Source of the DNA: Amaranthus tricolor
Lineage: Eukaryota; Streptophyta; Magnoliopsida; Caryophyllales; Amaranthaceae
Direction of reading: 5' to 3'
Length of the DNA: 64,000 nt
Assembly (NCBI RefSeq): GCF_026212465.1
Contig: NC_080057.1
Span: 22,093,647 to 22,157,646 of the forward strand
Shown here in pieces: positions 1-14,100 of the stretch; position 1 is the stretch's first letter; every line of letters begins with the position of its first letter. The notes below the pieces were generated by a model. It was not told the DNA's origin, did not search any database, and saw nothing but the letters and a program-made list of their open reading frames with translations. A program made the translations under genes and the position numbers.

Positions 1-334
1 TTAAAAATACTATGAAGAGGATTGAGGATATGATTAGTTCTTTTCTGTGTAACATTATTCGCTAGTTAATTTCCTTTTTCAATTCGTAATTCGCTCAAGT
101 TTTCCCAAGAATAGCTTAAAATTGACTATAATTCGCTTTTTTTATTTGCAATTCACGAGGAGATTAGCAAATTTTGTGATACTGGTTCTTTCATACCAAA
201 ACATTTTACAACCTTTTTTGTCTCTAAGTACTTTAGTATCGGTCAAGCATGGTGCACATACCCAGATATTGATAAAAGATAAATTTGATCGAGATAAATT
301 CTATGATGACTTTTTTGGTGGTGTTTTAATGTAG
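1..334. other. Intron 1 remnant of USP-kinase copy A
   Basis: AT-rich sequence before the first recognisable exon of copy A. By comparison with copy B, whose first exon is followed by an intron of about 0.9 kb, the exon holding the start codon should lie left of the window. No translation resembling copy B exon 1 (start MAIPEAMEF) is present here. The stretch ends in an acceptor (AG at 333-334). Confidence 0.6.
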
Positions 335-3300
335 AGGCGGATACCGCAACGGCTACAACTCCATCAGAATCCGAAGTACAACAATTATTTCTTCCTTATC
401 GAGGATTTTGTAGTCGAAAAGGGGTTAGTCATTCATAATGTCCTTACATAGTTTAATGTTCAAAGATTTGGCTAATTTTTAGGGTTCCTACATGACTTAT
501 GTAACGATTTTTCCCTTTTAGATAGATGCAATGGAAGTTGTACTCCATGATATTGATGTTGCAAGTGCACTTGTTAGCTACATTGAGGGCAACAACATTG
601 GCAATATCGTTGTCGGAGCCTCGAATCGTAACGCTATCACAAGGTTGTTTGTTTTTCAAAAAAAGAAAACTAAAATTTTTGTTAATTGTGATTTGCAATT
701 ACGTTATGGATTTGTCTAGCAAATGACTGTTGGTTAGAACTGTTTGCTGGTTTGATCAACTATAAATATAGGCCGATAAGGCGATTGTTTAAGTCAGAAC
801 TTTAAGCCAATTATTATAGAGATGTTTGGTTAAAATCATTTGTTGATTGTTAGTTGTTTAATCCAAAAACCAATTTTAAAAAAACTACTCACTAAGTCAC
901 TATAGATTTTTTTCTTTTTGGCTTAAAACCCAACTTTTCAGTATAAAATGCCAAAAGTCAAAAGTCAACCAAAAAACTAATGATAAAGTCGTTTACCAAA
1001 CACATTGTACGTCTTTAAGACGAGTTTTTCATACTACATGTTGAAAACAATGAGTCATGACTTAGTATGTGTTCTTAATTTTATATAGGAGATTCAAGTC
1101 AACAGATGTTCCCACCAGCCTAGAAAAATCAGCACCAGATTTTTGTGCAGTATATGTAATATACAAAGGCAAAGTACAAACAATGCGCCCATCAAATGTA
1201 TGTCTAATACCCTCTGCTGCCAACACTCCTAGCTCAAGATCGAGCGTTACATCAGGCGGTTCCTCGACTTATTGGACTACCCATTCCAAGAACAGTTTCA
1301 GTGGGAGTAGTATCAGTGGAAGTTCGACCTCAAGTGTGGCCCAATCGGAGAGGTACTACTCATCATCGTCTGGTGGCAGCAACCCGAGGATTTCATATGG
1401 TAGCGACTCATCAAGTAACGTGCACAACCATAATAGACGGTCTTCTGATGGTTACAACAATCCTAAAGCACCCATGGGTGATTCACCGCGGGGTTCTTCT
1501 TACAATGTGAGGAGATCGGATGGTAATTATGGCAACCCAAATATGCAAATGGGTGAATCACCGCGTCATTCTCCTTACAATAGTAGGAGATCTGATGGGA
1601 TGAGTAATGATTCACCGGGTCATTCGCCTTATAATAGTAGGAGTTCTGATGGTTATTCGGGCTACTCGAATCAATCTCCCAATCGAATGATCGGTATGGG
1701 GCCCCCACCTACACATCCTTATAGTAACAGCAGCACGGATTATAATTCCAGGTATCCCCACCCCAGTTTCACCCACGACTAGACCAGTAACTCAACCAAA
1801 AGCTTAAGCTGATCTATGAAATGATATATGCAGGAACTCATCAGAGACTTATTCATCGAGCAACTCGAGTACACCAAGTAGATACAATCAAGGACAAAAT
1901 CCTTACAATGGGTCGAACCAAAGTAGTTACCAATCAACAAGTAATGTGTCTATTGATAACAACGATCAATCTACTCGAGCATCGACAAATTCAAATAGTT
2001 TTTCAGTAAGTTTCAACTTTCTAGCCTGTTTTACTTATACTTATTGCAACCATTAATTGGGTGTTTTTTGTTCAAAAGGAGGAACTTGATGCCGAAATGA
2101 CTAGACTAAAGATCGAAATAAAGAACACCATGGAGGTTTATCAATCGATTTGTGAACAAGCATCTGTGGCAAAACAACAGGTATTAAGTTGACTCAGTCG
2201 TTTTCATCTGATCCTGCCCCTATATATATATGTACGTATATTGTCTTGATTTATATAAGATATGTTGTTAGGCGGATTCTCTTCAAAGTGGAGACGATGA
2301 TGATATAGAAGAGATAAAACTAGCAAGAGAGGCTGCAATGGTCGTGGCGGATTTAGAGAGGCTAAAGTGCCAAGCAGCAATAGATGCTGCACAGATGACA
2401 GAGAGATTAGTAGAAATGGAGGGTCGTAAACGAATGATTATTGAACAAAAAGCAGCAAGACGAGAAGAAGAGGAAAGGAGAGGACGGAAAGCAAGTGCTA
2501 TTAGCTATAGGGTGTACTCATTGAAGGATATTGAGATTGGAACCGATTACTTTTCGACATCTTTGAAGATCGGTGAAGGAGGGTATGGACCTGTGTACCG
2601 TGCCATGCTTCAGCACACTCGTGTTGCTATTAAGGTTCTTAGGCCTGATGTTTCTGAAGGGCTTAAACAATTTCAACAAGAGGTAACTTAAATTAGCAAC
2701 CATTTTATGGATTTATGTTTCCTAGAACTTATGTAGTCCATAGCTATAAACTTAGTAGACCTTAACTGAACTTCAAAGTCACCAAATGTGTAAACAAACC
2801 AACCTGACCAAAAACTTAAGCCCAAGCTAGAATGTTGAAGTTTTAGTCCATCACACAAGAGATAGAATGTAAAAATGGTCAATCATTTGCGTAGGCCCGC
2901 CTGTCAAATGGATCAAGTTCATGTTCGAGTCATATATAAAAGGGTCAAAACCGTTTGACCCAAATCTAGCCCGTTTAGTTAATTGGGTTGAAAATCACAA
3001 CCTTAACATAATCCGTAATAAATATGGTCAACCTGTTTTCAACCCATTCAATCCAAACCCATTTATTTCGGATTAGGTTTAGGTTGAGTTAGCAGGTTTG
3101 GGTCAGCTTTTGTCAGGCCTTGGTTTAGGTCGACTAATTTTCAAGGGAGTCGATCCAATAGGTAGAAGATTAAAAAAAACATTTAATGTCCCTTAAATGA
3201 GATGTAGTATGTAGCCCAATGAAATGAATAAAAAGTTTTGATGTAATGATTTGTTGTTGGAGATTGAGGTGCTGGGACGCATGAGACACCCTCACATGGT

Positions 3301-3955
3301 ACTCCTAGTAGGAGCATGTCCAGAGTACGGGTGCCTAGTGTACGAATACATGGAGAACGGAAGTCTTGAAGACAGGCTATACAGAAAAAACAACACACCC
3401 CCGATCCCATGGAAAATTCGGTTCAAGATAGCGGCGGAGATAGGCACAGCACTACTGTTCCTGCACGATGCAAAACCAGAGCCAATGGTGCACCGCGACT
3501 TAAAACCAGCGAATATTCTCCTAGACGCAAACTACACAAGTAAAATCGGGGATGTCGGATTGGCACGTCTAGTACCAGCAACAGTGGCGAATCAAATGAC
3601 ACAATATCATATGACAGCTGCAGCAGGCACATTCTGTTACATTGATCCAGAGTATCAGCAAACAGGACAACTTGGGACTAAATCTGATATTTATTCTCTA
3701 GGAGTAATTTTACTTCAGTTGATCACTGCTAGACCTCCTATGGCCTTGTCTTTCCATGTCGAAGAAGCTATTGATGCTGGTACTTTCCATCACATACTCG
3801 ATCCCTCCGTTTCTGATTGGCCTTTTCAAGAGTCCTTAGCTTTGGCTCAATTGGCTTTAAAGTGTTGTGAACTCAGAAAGAAAGATAGGCCTGATTTGGA
3901 TTCTGTTATATTACCTGAGTTAATCAGGTTGAGAGATTTAGCCTTCTCTTCTTAA
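335..3955 (+). CDS. USP-domain protein kinase, copy A (5' partial)
   Basis: Likely receptor-like cytoplasmic Ser/Thr kinase of the plant group with an N-terminal universal-stress-protein (adenine nucleotide alpha-hydrolase-like) domain, a coiled coil and a kinase domain, without a U-box. Exons inferred from splice sites and comparison with copy B: 335-423, 522-643, 1089-1751, 1834-2005, 2079-2180, 2272-2682, 3263-3955. With a first exon the size of copy B's the frame closes at about 807 aa. Visible parts: end of the USP domain (FLPYRGFC, GNIVVGASN, VYVIYKGKVQ), a long Ser/Asn-rich linker with three internal repeats, a coiled coil, Gly loop GEGGYGPVYR, VAIKV lysine, catalytic HRDLKPANILL, DVG in place of DFG, and the activation segment GTFCYIDPEYQQTG. 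The stop follows the kinase domain directly, so there is no U-box. Substrate and biological role are not visible in the sequence. Confidence 0.88.
822..1008. mobile_element. Small hAT-like MITE in intron 3 of copy A
   Basis: The ends are imperfect inverted repeats (TGTTTGGTTAAAATCATTTG at the left, and a right end reading ACCAAACACA on the same strand). No convincing target duplication was found. Ends of the TGTTTGG/CCAAACA kind are common in short plant hAT-derived elements. It lies fully inside an intron. Confidence 0.35.
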
Positions 3956-6445
3956 TGTGTCTCTTTTTTTTTTCTTCCTACTCTCTCTTTATATGCAAAT
4001 GCAATGCAACTTTAACTATCATTGTATCTTCTTGATTGTAAACTTATTTCTTGTACATTATAAACTAGCTAGCTAAATTATTAGGTCAAATTCAACGTCA
4101 TCATTATTATCATATCCAGTTTATTCCGCTTATAGAAAACTATAATTAGGGCCGGTTTGGAGAGAAAAGAAAGGCGCCAACTCATACACACAAAGGAAAG
4201 TGTGGCCAAAGAGTTCCTTGACTCGAGAAAGATCCACAAAAAAATAAACATCAGTAGTCAACATATAAATAAATAAAAATAGGTAAAAACGAATAAAAGA
4301 ATGATACGTAAAAAGGCAAGGGCAAAGATAAAATTCAACATAACGGATAAAAATATGAGCAAGGAAGGTTTTGAGCATGTTCAACATGCTCGACCACACA
4401 ATATTTCGAGAAATTGGGGGTCTCAAGAAATTAAAGCTACAAAGTTGTTAGAAAAATATCATAATTTCTGAAATTGTACAGGACTTTTAAATAATTTATC
4501 TCAATTTTTAGCAAGGGTATGTTGCTAAAGATTATGGCACAAACAAAGCAAATTAAAATGCTTGTTGATAATGATCTAAATTTAGGATGCTGATAAAAGA
4601 ATTCACCTCCATGACCACGTTTGCCAAGATATATATTGAATTTTTAATATCTCTAAGATCTAAATTTAAAAATTATAAAAAGTTGATAATAATAATCCTT
4701 GTGTTGAGACGAATCAAATAAGATCATTAAAAAATCAAATGGAACAATTTCACTGAAATAGAAGTTATATAATTTATACCGCCAATTAATTGATAGGCCA
4801 ATTAATTGATAGGGTTCATGCGTACAGCAAAGCCATTTAGCATGTTAATGTGATTTGTCAGTCTGGTATTGGTTAACCAAGATGAAAAAAAATATATTAT
4901 AATGATTATTCAAGATAATTTTTTCTAAAAATATATAAAAAAAAATATGGATATTCATATTGATTTCATATCTTTAAAATGATACCAACATTGATATAAA
5001 TTTACAACATTTAATGGATGATTTAGCTCGCTTTGAGTTACAAAATTGATCATTTTTTATAGTAAAAGTTGGTTATTCAGAGGAAGTATAACTAATTAAG
5101 GGATGATTCAGCTCGCTATGAATTAATCTTTTTATTTTTAGACAGATTCAATCATCGATAAAATTTAGAGATTAATGTCTTTAAATTTCTTTCTGTTAAA
5201 TCCTTATCATTTAAATTTGTTATTCAAACAAAGAAAATTTTATTATTTAATTAAAATGTTAGAGATCAAAAAAATTTTGAAAATCGATTTTAAACTTATC
5301 GGAACACAACAGTTCACTTTTATGATAATTATTAAGGGAAAGACAATTACGACATTTACATCGAAGCACGTATATTCCTTTCGTCTCGTCTTCACTACAC
5401 GACATACTTAATTTGTTTCTCACCTATACACTTTAAATTTTCATCACACTTCATCAAAAACACCTCAAATTGTAACCAAATACAACCCTAAACACAAACC
5501 AAACGGCAAACAGCCTTCAAACCCTTGATATATTGTTAACCTTGTATGTTCCGATTATTGCCCCGAGCAAAAAAATCTATTTTTACGAAATATTTTCATA
5601 TTTAATTTAACTTCGAGCAAAATTGAAGAAATTCTTTTCACGAAATAAAAGATAAATCATTGATCTTTGCTAATATGTTAGGTTTTTCATAGTATAGTAT
5701 GAATTAAAGTAACTTTTTACTATTGAATACTCATATTTTTCTTGTTAGGAAAGAAAATGAATCACTCAATATATTTTAATTTCAAATTTCAAGGTATAAT
5801 ACTATGATAAAAAATTAAATGCAAACATTATTAACAATAAGTTTTGTATGAGACCGTCTCATGGGTCCATACAAGAAGCTCAAAATTAAACTTACATAGC
5901 AGTTAACTAGATAAAAACAGTTTTTTTCATTTAATTTTTAAGAATTTAAAAATTGGATCAACTCATATTAAGCTGTCTCATAGTATGACGGTCTTAATAA
6001 AAAATTTGTCAAATTATTAGTGGAAAACAAGGATTTTATTACAGCTAATTAACACCCATAAAATTATTACAAAACTAACGGTAGACATTACATTACTCGC
6101 GAAACGATCATAGAGAGAGAAAAAATTTTATATTTATTTAAAAATAGAAGTATTTATTTAAAAAAAAAATGTGAAATTTTATATTTCAATATTTTTCTTA
6201 AACGATCATAGAGAGAGAAAAAATTGGTGGAAAAACCTCCTGTTGGTTGTTAATGTTCGCGAAAAAGCGAAGCAACCAAGAGGAGGTTGAAGATTAAAGA
6301 AACCGATAAAGAAAACAATTTTATTATATGATCTGAGTTGAAAATTCATGAATATTTAAAAAAATTAATGCTCAATTAAGGTATTGATTAAGGGTGATTA
6401 ATAATTGAAGGAGTTTAATTGGTTTTCATTTAATTTATTAAAAAA
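3956..6445. other. Spacer between the tandem kinase copies
   Basis: Contains the 3' UTR of copy A and the promoter and leader of copy B. AT-rich, with no supported gene. It holds one MITE of the GAGACCGTCTCA family (5838-6012). The short open frames here show no recognisable domain and overlap low-complexity DNA. Confidence 0.6.
5838..6012. mobile_element. MITE, GAGACCGTCTCA-end family
   Basis: Left end TTTTGTATGAGACCGTCTCA and right end TGTCTCATAGTATGACGGTC form imperfect inverted repeats. The middle part (AGCAGTTAACTAGATAAAAA and flanks) is found again in reverse orientation at 59798-59962, so the two are copies of one non-coding element. Confidence 0.6.
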
Positions 6446-8106
6446 ATGGCTATACCAGAAGCCATGGAATTTGGGCATAATTCTGTTGCAATTGGGATAG
6501 AAAAGGGGAAGAGTAGCCAACAAGCTGTACAATGGACAATTGATCAATTTTTGAAGGGTGCAAAAGACTTAAGTGTTATTCTTGTTCATGTTAAAACCCA
6601 TAATCATCACATTGCTCGTAAGTGATTTATATATTTATTCAAAAATTATTTGTGTATTACAGCTTTATAAAGTTTAGCTCATTTATGAAATATAGTTTTT
6701 TTTGCGAATTTCACCTATTAAAATATCAATGTCTACAGCGTTCATACCATATCATCGGATTTCAAACATTTGAGATGTCGGAATTTTAGGTTAATTGGTC
6801 GAAATCTTGCGATTTGGCCTGAATACTGTAGAGATTGATATTAGGTGGTTGTAGTTCGCAAAAAATAAAATTGATGTTGTAATTTGAAAAAAGCCTAAAT
6901 TTTAATGTTGTATTAATTCGTAAATTATTCTTTATTAAATAATTTATGTTATATTCTTCTTTATGAATTCGCAACACTATAACATACGACATAAATATTA
7001 TTAAGAATGTCGTGGGGACAGAAGACATTGAATCAACTTGTGTGAATGATATCAAAGCAGATAGAAAAGTCTATTTATGAGAATTCAAAATGTAATAAGG
7101 ATATCTTTATAAATACGTTGTTGAATGAAACGGAGGGATAAAAGTGTAAGATTTGAGCGGATAATTTATTTAATATTGGCTCTGATCCATGTCAAAATAT
7201 CAACTCTATTCAGTCGAAAATCTTATTAATTCATGCTCGGAATCTTAGTAGGTTTTAGGAAAACTCGAGAAGAAAAATAAAAGTAAATGTTGAATTAAGA
7301 GAAGGTTGCTTATAGTACGGATTATTTTGAGTTAAAAGATAATAATGTTTATTTTGACAATAATAAGTTTTTATTTTGAGACCATAAATAAAAAATTTAA
7401 AATATTTATATTAGTTTTTCACAACAATATGTTTAAAAATTTACATGTTTATCTATTTTTCAATAATATAATCTTCTATAAGCTAATATTTGGGTGGTGT
7501 GTGTTTGTAGAGATGAATAACGGTGGTTCAAATGGTTTTGCACCGTCGGAATCTGAAGTAAAACAATTGTTCCTTCCTTATCGTGGATATTGTGGTCGGA
7601 AAGGGGTAAATTAATTGTTAATTTATTTTTTATGGGAAATTATAGAAAAAATTGACGAAAATAGTTTAACATTTCACCTATCCGCTATGAATATTCTCAT
7701 CTATTGATTATATTCTAATAATTTCATCTTTAATATGTATTTGCTCCTAGTATAACCGGTGTGGAACGAGAGGGGTTGGCTTATGGTGGTTCAGGGGCTA
7801 GGGCGATGGTGGTTCAGGGGCTACTGTATATGCTGAGAGCAAACACGCAACAATAAAAGTTGCATTATCAGATAACAATCTAAAGGTGACATTATTCACA
7901 GCAGATGTGTGAAATGTTCGATTAAATTTTGACAATTTTTCCAAAATGATATATACATACAGTTCTTAAAACTGTTTTTAAGCATTAATTAAATTCATTT
8001 TTTGAAATAAAACTATATTTATGATTTTAATGCAATATATACAAATAGCGATTTAGTTTATACTTATATTTGGCTACATATTTTTATTTTATCTTTTTAT
8101 CTACAG

Positions 8107-8198
<92 letters not shown>

Positions 8199-11100
8199 TT
8201 ATCCGATTATTATAACTTTATTCCAAAAAGTACCTAGTAAAAAAAATTTTGCCAAAAAATACCTAATAAAATTTTTTTCTTTTCCAAAGAGTACCACGTT
8301 ACGTTTTCCTTCAGTTAACCGTCAAATATAACGGTTGACTGGTAAAAATCAAAAATTGTTCTTCCTCATATTCAATTTCTTTTCCAATTTTAATTTCGAT
8401 TTTGAGTAAAAAGTAGAAGAAAAAGATAGTGAAGAAATTGAATTGGAAAAGAAATCGAAATAAGAAAGAAGAATTTTCGATTTCGACCAGTCAACCGTTA
8501 TATTTGATGGTTAACTGAAGGAAAACGTTACTTGGTTCTCTTTTTGGAAAAGAAAACAAATTATTAGGTATTTTTCTACAAAACTTTTTAATTAGAAATT
8601 TTAAAAAAAAAATTATTAAATACTTTTTGACAATTTTCCTTGTTTTTATTTTTTTTACAAGTTTTATTTTGACCTTTATTTTAGGTGACTGCATACGAGG
8701 TGGTTATTCATGATATCGATGTTTCAAGTGCACTTATTAGTTTCATTGCCAAAAACAACATTGGAAATATTGTTGTTGGAGCTTCTAATCACAACGCCAT
8801 TACAAGGTTTTTTCCAATTTCTTTTTTATAAACTAATGAATAAAATGATAGAAAAATCTGATCGTTTTATATGAGACCGTCTCACCATAAGATATAATTA
8901 GTCTTTTTTTAATAAATCACTTTAAAATTATAATTGATCACTTTAATACATTAAATATACATAGGACAGCACAATATTGGCCAGTAGAAATGATATCTCC
9001 ATAAGACAGTCTCATTTAAGAATTTGTGTAGAACAATTTTTCGTGGATATTTTCATTAACAACACAAATTCTCATATGAGACGATCTCACGGTGAGACCA
9101 TTTTAATTGGCTTAGCCCAATGTACATTTATTTTTAAAGTGATGACTTTTTATAGTTTCAAAGTTACACTTATAACCTTAAAGTGATCACTTACACTTTT
9201 AAAATGATCTCTTAGAAAAATGGACTCACTTATATAAACTCGTCTCATAGTGAGACAGTCTCATATAAGACGGGCTGAATGATCAAAGATATGTGTATTT
9301 CGGCCTAACCCCAAAACACTATAAGAAAAAACTTTTGGCGACAACATTATTAACTTTTGGGCAAGAAGAAAACTAAAACATTATTGGTTTTTTCTTTAGA
9401 ATAATGGTTTATACTAATATGTATTATTGTTTGTTGGATCCTTCAAGCTCTACTCAAGTTCAACACAAAACACAATTTTTAGTAGTAGTAATATATATAA
9501 AGTCAAACACTATTCCACTATTTTAAAAATTTAGCCATATTCATTATTAAGTATATTTTTTGGGTTTAAATCTCACATTTTCGTATCAATTTCATGCATC
9601 TAGAAATTTACTATCTCTTTTCATCTAATCTATATAATTTTTTTCATTGAATTATATCTTAACCTTTAACTACAAATAAAAAAGTGACCTTGTATTTATC
9701 CTTCTAACAAATTCAAAAAGACAAATAAAATAAAAACATTACCGGTCAGATCCTATTTCAGAAATGAAAAAAAGAAAGTTGTTTGTGATGTTGGTATAGG
9801 AGGTTTAAGCAACAAGACGTACCAACAAGTTTAGAAAAATCAGCACCAGAATTTTGTTCGGTGTACGTAATATACAAAGGGAAAGTACAATCAATGCGTG
9901 CTTCAAATGTGTGTCAAGTACCAGCACGAACAAGTTTCAGCTCAAGGTCATCGTCACGGTCCCATTCAAGTATGGGTAGTGGTTTTGATAGTAAGTCTAG
10001 TGGCTCAAGTCATTCGGATAGATCATCGCAATCAAGCTTGAGTGGTGGTATCACTCCATACAACAACCTTGGCGGCTACGATAACGCACCCCGGTATATC
10101 TTTTTATTTCTTATGATCATTGTTTGTAGCAATCTTAAAATGGACTCAAGAGCATTATGTTACTATAGCTAGGGCTAGACATTTTAAACTGTCATTGAAT
10201 CATTTTATCTTTTATGTTGATGGGTCAAAGATTTATAGTTCTTTTGTTAGGATGATTTGTCCCACTCGATGGATAAAGATGATGTACGCACTATATATGT
10301 CTTTGGAACCTTCCTCACATTGTTATATGGTTTTGGGATGGTATTTCTTGGTTATGAAGCGTATACACCTTGTATTTTTCCGATTATATGCTAGCATTGA
10401 CAATAAGTATAGCCCAATTGAACATGGTATCAGAGCCGAAGGTTCAATTAGAAAGTGAATGTACTGTTAAGTCCGAAAAGCATGTCGTTCATACCCTAAT
10501 TGATTATTCTCACATGCGAACTTGATGGGGGTTCTCATTTGAGGATGTTGTTGGGATAGTTTGTCGATGGTGTGCACACTATATAAGTCATTGGAGCTCT
10601 TCCTTCCATTGTCATATGGTTTTGGAATAGTATCTTCTTGTTTATGAAGTTTGTGCATCTCGTATTTTTCCAGTCAAAGTTGGCATTGACAATAAGTCCA
10701 GCTCTATTTGACATGGTATCAGAGCTAAAAGTTTGATTAGAAATTGAAAGGTACGTCCAAAAATAATGGCGTTCATGCCCTAATTGATTACTCCCATATG
10801 CAAACTTAACAGGGATTCGCATGTGAGGGGGTGTTGGGATGGTTTGTCCCACATCGATGAATTAAGATGGCATGCACTCTATACAAGTTATTGGAGTTTT
10901 TCCTCCCATTGCCATAGGGTTTTGCAATGGTATCTCTTTTGCTCCTGAAATGTATGCACCGCGTGTTTCCCGAGTCCAGTCCAATTTAACATCTTTGGTT
11001 TAGGATTATAACGGACTCCAGTATAATGGTTCATCAAATCATGCGCATTATTTATTTATGTGAAGTTGTAAATGATATCTGACACCTAAGCGAATCGAAA

Positions 11101-14100
11101 ATAGTTTCTTTTGTGCGTCAAACCACTCAATGATATTATCGAATTGTAAGACCGTACCATTGTCGTAAATATGATTGTTTGATCGATGATTTACTAGGAA
11201 GGCACAAGCAGCTCATCCACACTCGAACGACAGCTATGAAAATCCATCCAGGTAAATGAACAAAATTTGTTTGTTAAATTAATTATATTTCTTAAATCAA
11301 TTAAATAATTAAGTATTTTTATTGGTCAATAATTAACTAGAAAGCAAGGTATGGGGCATGCTTCAATTTCACATGGTTCAAGTTATGATAATTCTTCAAG
11401 GTATGCAAATGCTCCTATTTCTTTTTAATTTTTTAGATAACATTAGAGGCTGAGAAAAGGGGTTAAGTGAGAATCAAATTTAAATTTCTGTAAATTATTA
11501 TTTATTTTCTAATTGAAACAAGATTCGATTTTTCGTATTTTAATCTTACAAGAACGTTATTTGCACTAATTTAAAATAGAACATTTGACTAACTATTAAC
11601 AAGATTAATTGCACTTAATTTGCTCATGTTCATGATTTCCTGGTATGTTATAGGTATCAAGGAAGTATGGGCCCACCATCTCATCTACACAACAACACTA
11701 GTAGTTTCGGTAATAATCCGAGGTAATTTGCAAATTTTTATAGAAATTGTTTTGGTAATGACTTTTGGAATTACTTTTTATTGAAATGAGTTTGTCATTG
11801 ACATTTTAGTTAGGTGAAAAGCTGACTTTAAAACTAAAATAAAAAGACTAATTTGTTGGTATTTACTTGGCTTTTGGCTTGTTTATTTATTTTTTCTTTA
11901 ATAAACAACTAATAGTCAATATATAATTTTATCAAAGATCTCTTTAAACAACTAGTTTATCCGGCTAACTTAAAAACCAACAAAAAATAAACTTTCAGCT
12001 TGTTAAATAAGTCAATTAATACAGCCAACAACTATTTGCCAAACACCTCTTAGTCTTTCATAATTTGATTCGTTAATTGCTTTATTCGTTATTTCAAAAA
12101 TGACTTTTACAATAAAATAATAGAAATAAGGAAAGAGAGGGGATAATTAATTAATAAATATAATAAATAATAATCTAATATAACATAACATTCTGTTGCA
12201 AATTTAAAGTAAATGACTTGAATAAAAGAAATAAAACCTATCTGAAAAACCATAAAAAGGTTAAAACACAAAATTGTGAAAAAGTAAAAAAAAAAAAAAA
12301 AAAGCTTTGCCAACAAAATAAACCTTAACAGTCCATTTGATTATTGGTATTAAATAGTGTGAATAGCAAATTGACAATGAAATGTTGGTGTAGTTTTGTA
12401 GAAAAAATTCGTAACAAGTTTAATGATATGTTTATTTTATTTCAATCATTTTATTTTCTTCGTAAAATTTCATTTCAATACATTATTATTGAGGGGTGTA
12501 ATAAGACAACATTCAAATAATAATAATAAAATACTTAAAAACTAATAATAAAATACTTTTTTCGCTCTAAAATGTTTTACAAGATTTGGGTAATGTTGTG
12601 GTGCAGAAACTATAATAGAGAAAGTATGAACAAGCCTAGCGAGTATAATGAGCATCATCCTCGTACAACAACCAATCCCCAGAGCTACGTTTTTGTAAGT
12701 CAATTATGATATGTATTTTTATGATGAACTTGTCGACGTATTGGCATTTTATTAGTTGTCTAAGTAAATATAGTTATATATTTATAGTTTTGTATAGTTA
12801 CAAGTTTAATTAGTTGTGTAAATTAATACTATTAATTAAAATAGCAGATATATTAGCTGTTAGAACATAATTATTTGATAAAATTTGTAAAAAATTTTAA
12901 ATCATTACTTTTGATTTCGAGATGCAACAAGTTATAACGTTCTAAAAATGACCAAATTACCAACAAATACCACTTAAGTTGCTACCTTACTGTGTGGTGA
13001 CTTTTTTGTAAAGTAGTGGTTAACACGTATAATTTCTTTTTGTTATTATTATCATAACGATTTACTATCATATTTTTTGTCATGAGTTTTAATTTTTATG
13101 TAATTAATAATCCATTGTAAATTGGACAATTTTAAGGAAAAATATAAAGTAATTAAAATAAATACATCTTTTTTTTTTTTTTTGTTCCTTAAATAAGGAG
13201 GAGATAGATACAGAGATGAGACAAGTAAAGCTTGATATAAAGAAAACAATGGACCTATACAAATCAGTTTGCGACCAAGCTTCACTAGCGAAACAGAAGG
13301 TAAGCCATTAAAACTCATAAAAAAAAAAAAACCAATTAAAAACTAAACTTTGCACTTTCTTTGTTTTTTAGTTACTTTGAAACACTTTTTATGTAGCCTA
13401 ATTCATTATTTGGATTATTTATAATTTAGAGTTAAAAATTATGATATTTTAATATTATAAAAGTACGCGAATAAAATAAGATCTCACATAATTTTTTTTT
13501 ATATTAGCTGCAATATGAAAAATAACGTTCGATGATAAATTGTAACAAAATGAGTTTTTGAGCAATTAAAAAACTGAGAAAGTATGTTTGAAAAAATGAT
13601 TTCGGTTGACTTTTGGTTTCCCTTTTTTTTTTGTTTGATCAAATGGTTTAAAAAAAGTGTTTCATAAATACTTCCTCTGTTCTATTATACTTGTTATATT
13701 TAACTTTTTACACTATCTAATGTGTTATTTTGATCATTTATATATTGAACTATGCGTGTGTAAAAATTATAAAAAGTTAATATATGAAAGTATGCGATTA
13801 AAAAATTCAAACAAGATTCCACTTGACTATATCTTTCTTACACATTAGCCGTAATATATAAAATAAGATTGATAAATAGTGTTAATAAACATAATGTAAC
13901 AAGTATTTCCAAACGGAGGAATTAATTTTCAAGTCAACTAAAATGTTTCCTTTTATTCAACTAAAAGTTACCTTCTAACGTAAAACTAAAAGGCTACCCA
14001 TTGTAATTTTTTATTGGTTTTTGCCTTTTTATCATTTTTAAATAGTTAACAATAAATAAATATTTTTCACCAAATACCTCCATAAGAATCGAGTTATAGT

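Noticed and set aside
3900..3955. U-box domain expected after the kinase
   Set aside because: Both copies stop within about 20 residues after the last kinase motif (LPEL(I/V)RLRD), so they belong to the U-box-lacking USP-kinase type.
4130..4426. 98-codon minus-strand open frame after copy A
   Set aside because: Hydrophobic low-complexity translation of AT-rich DNA, no homologue recognised, no start context or splice logic.
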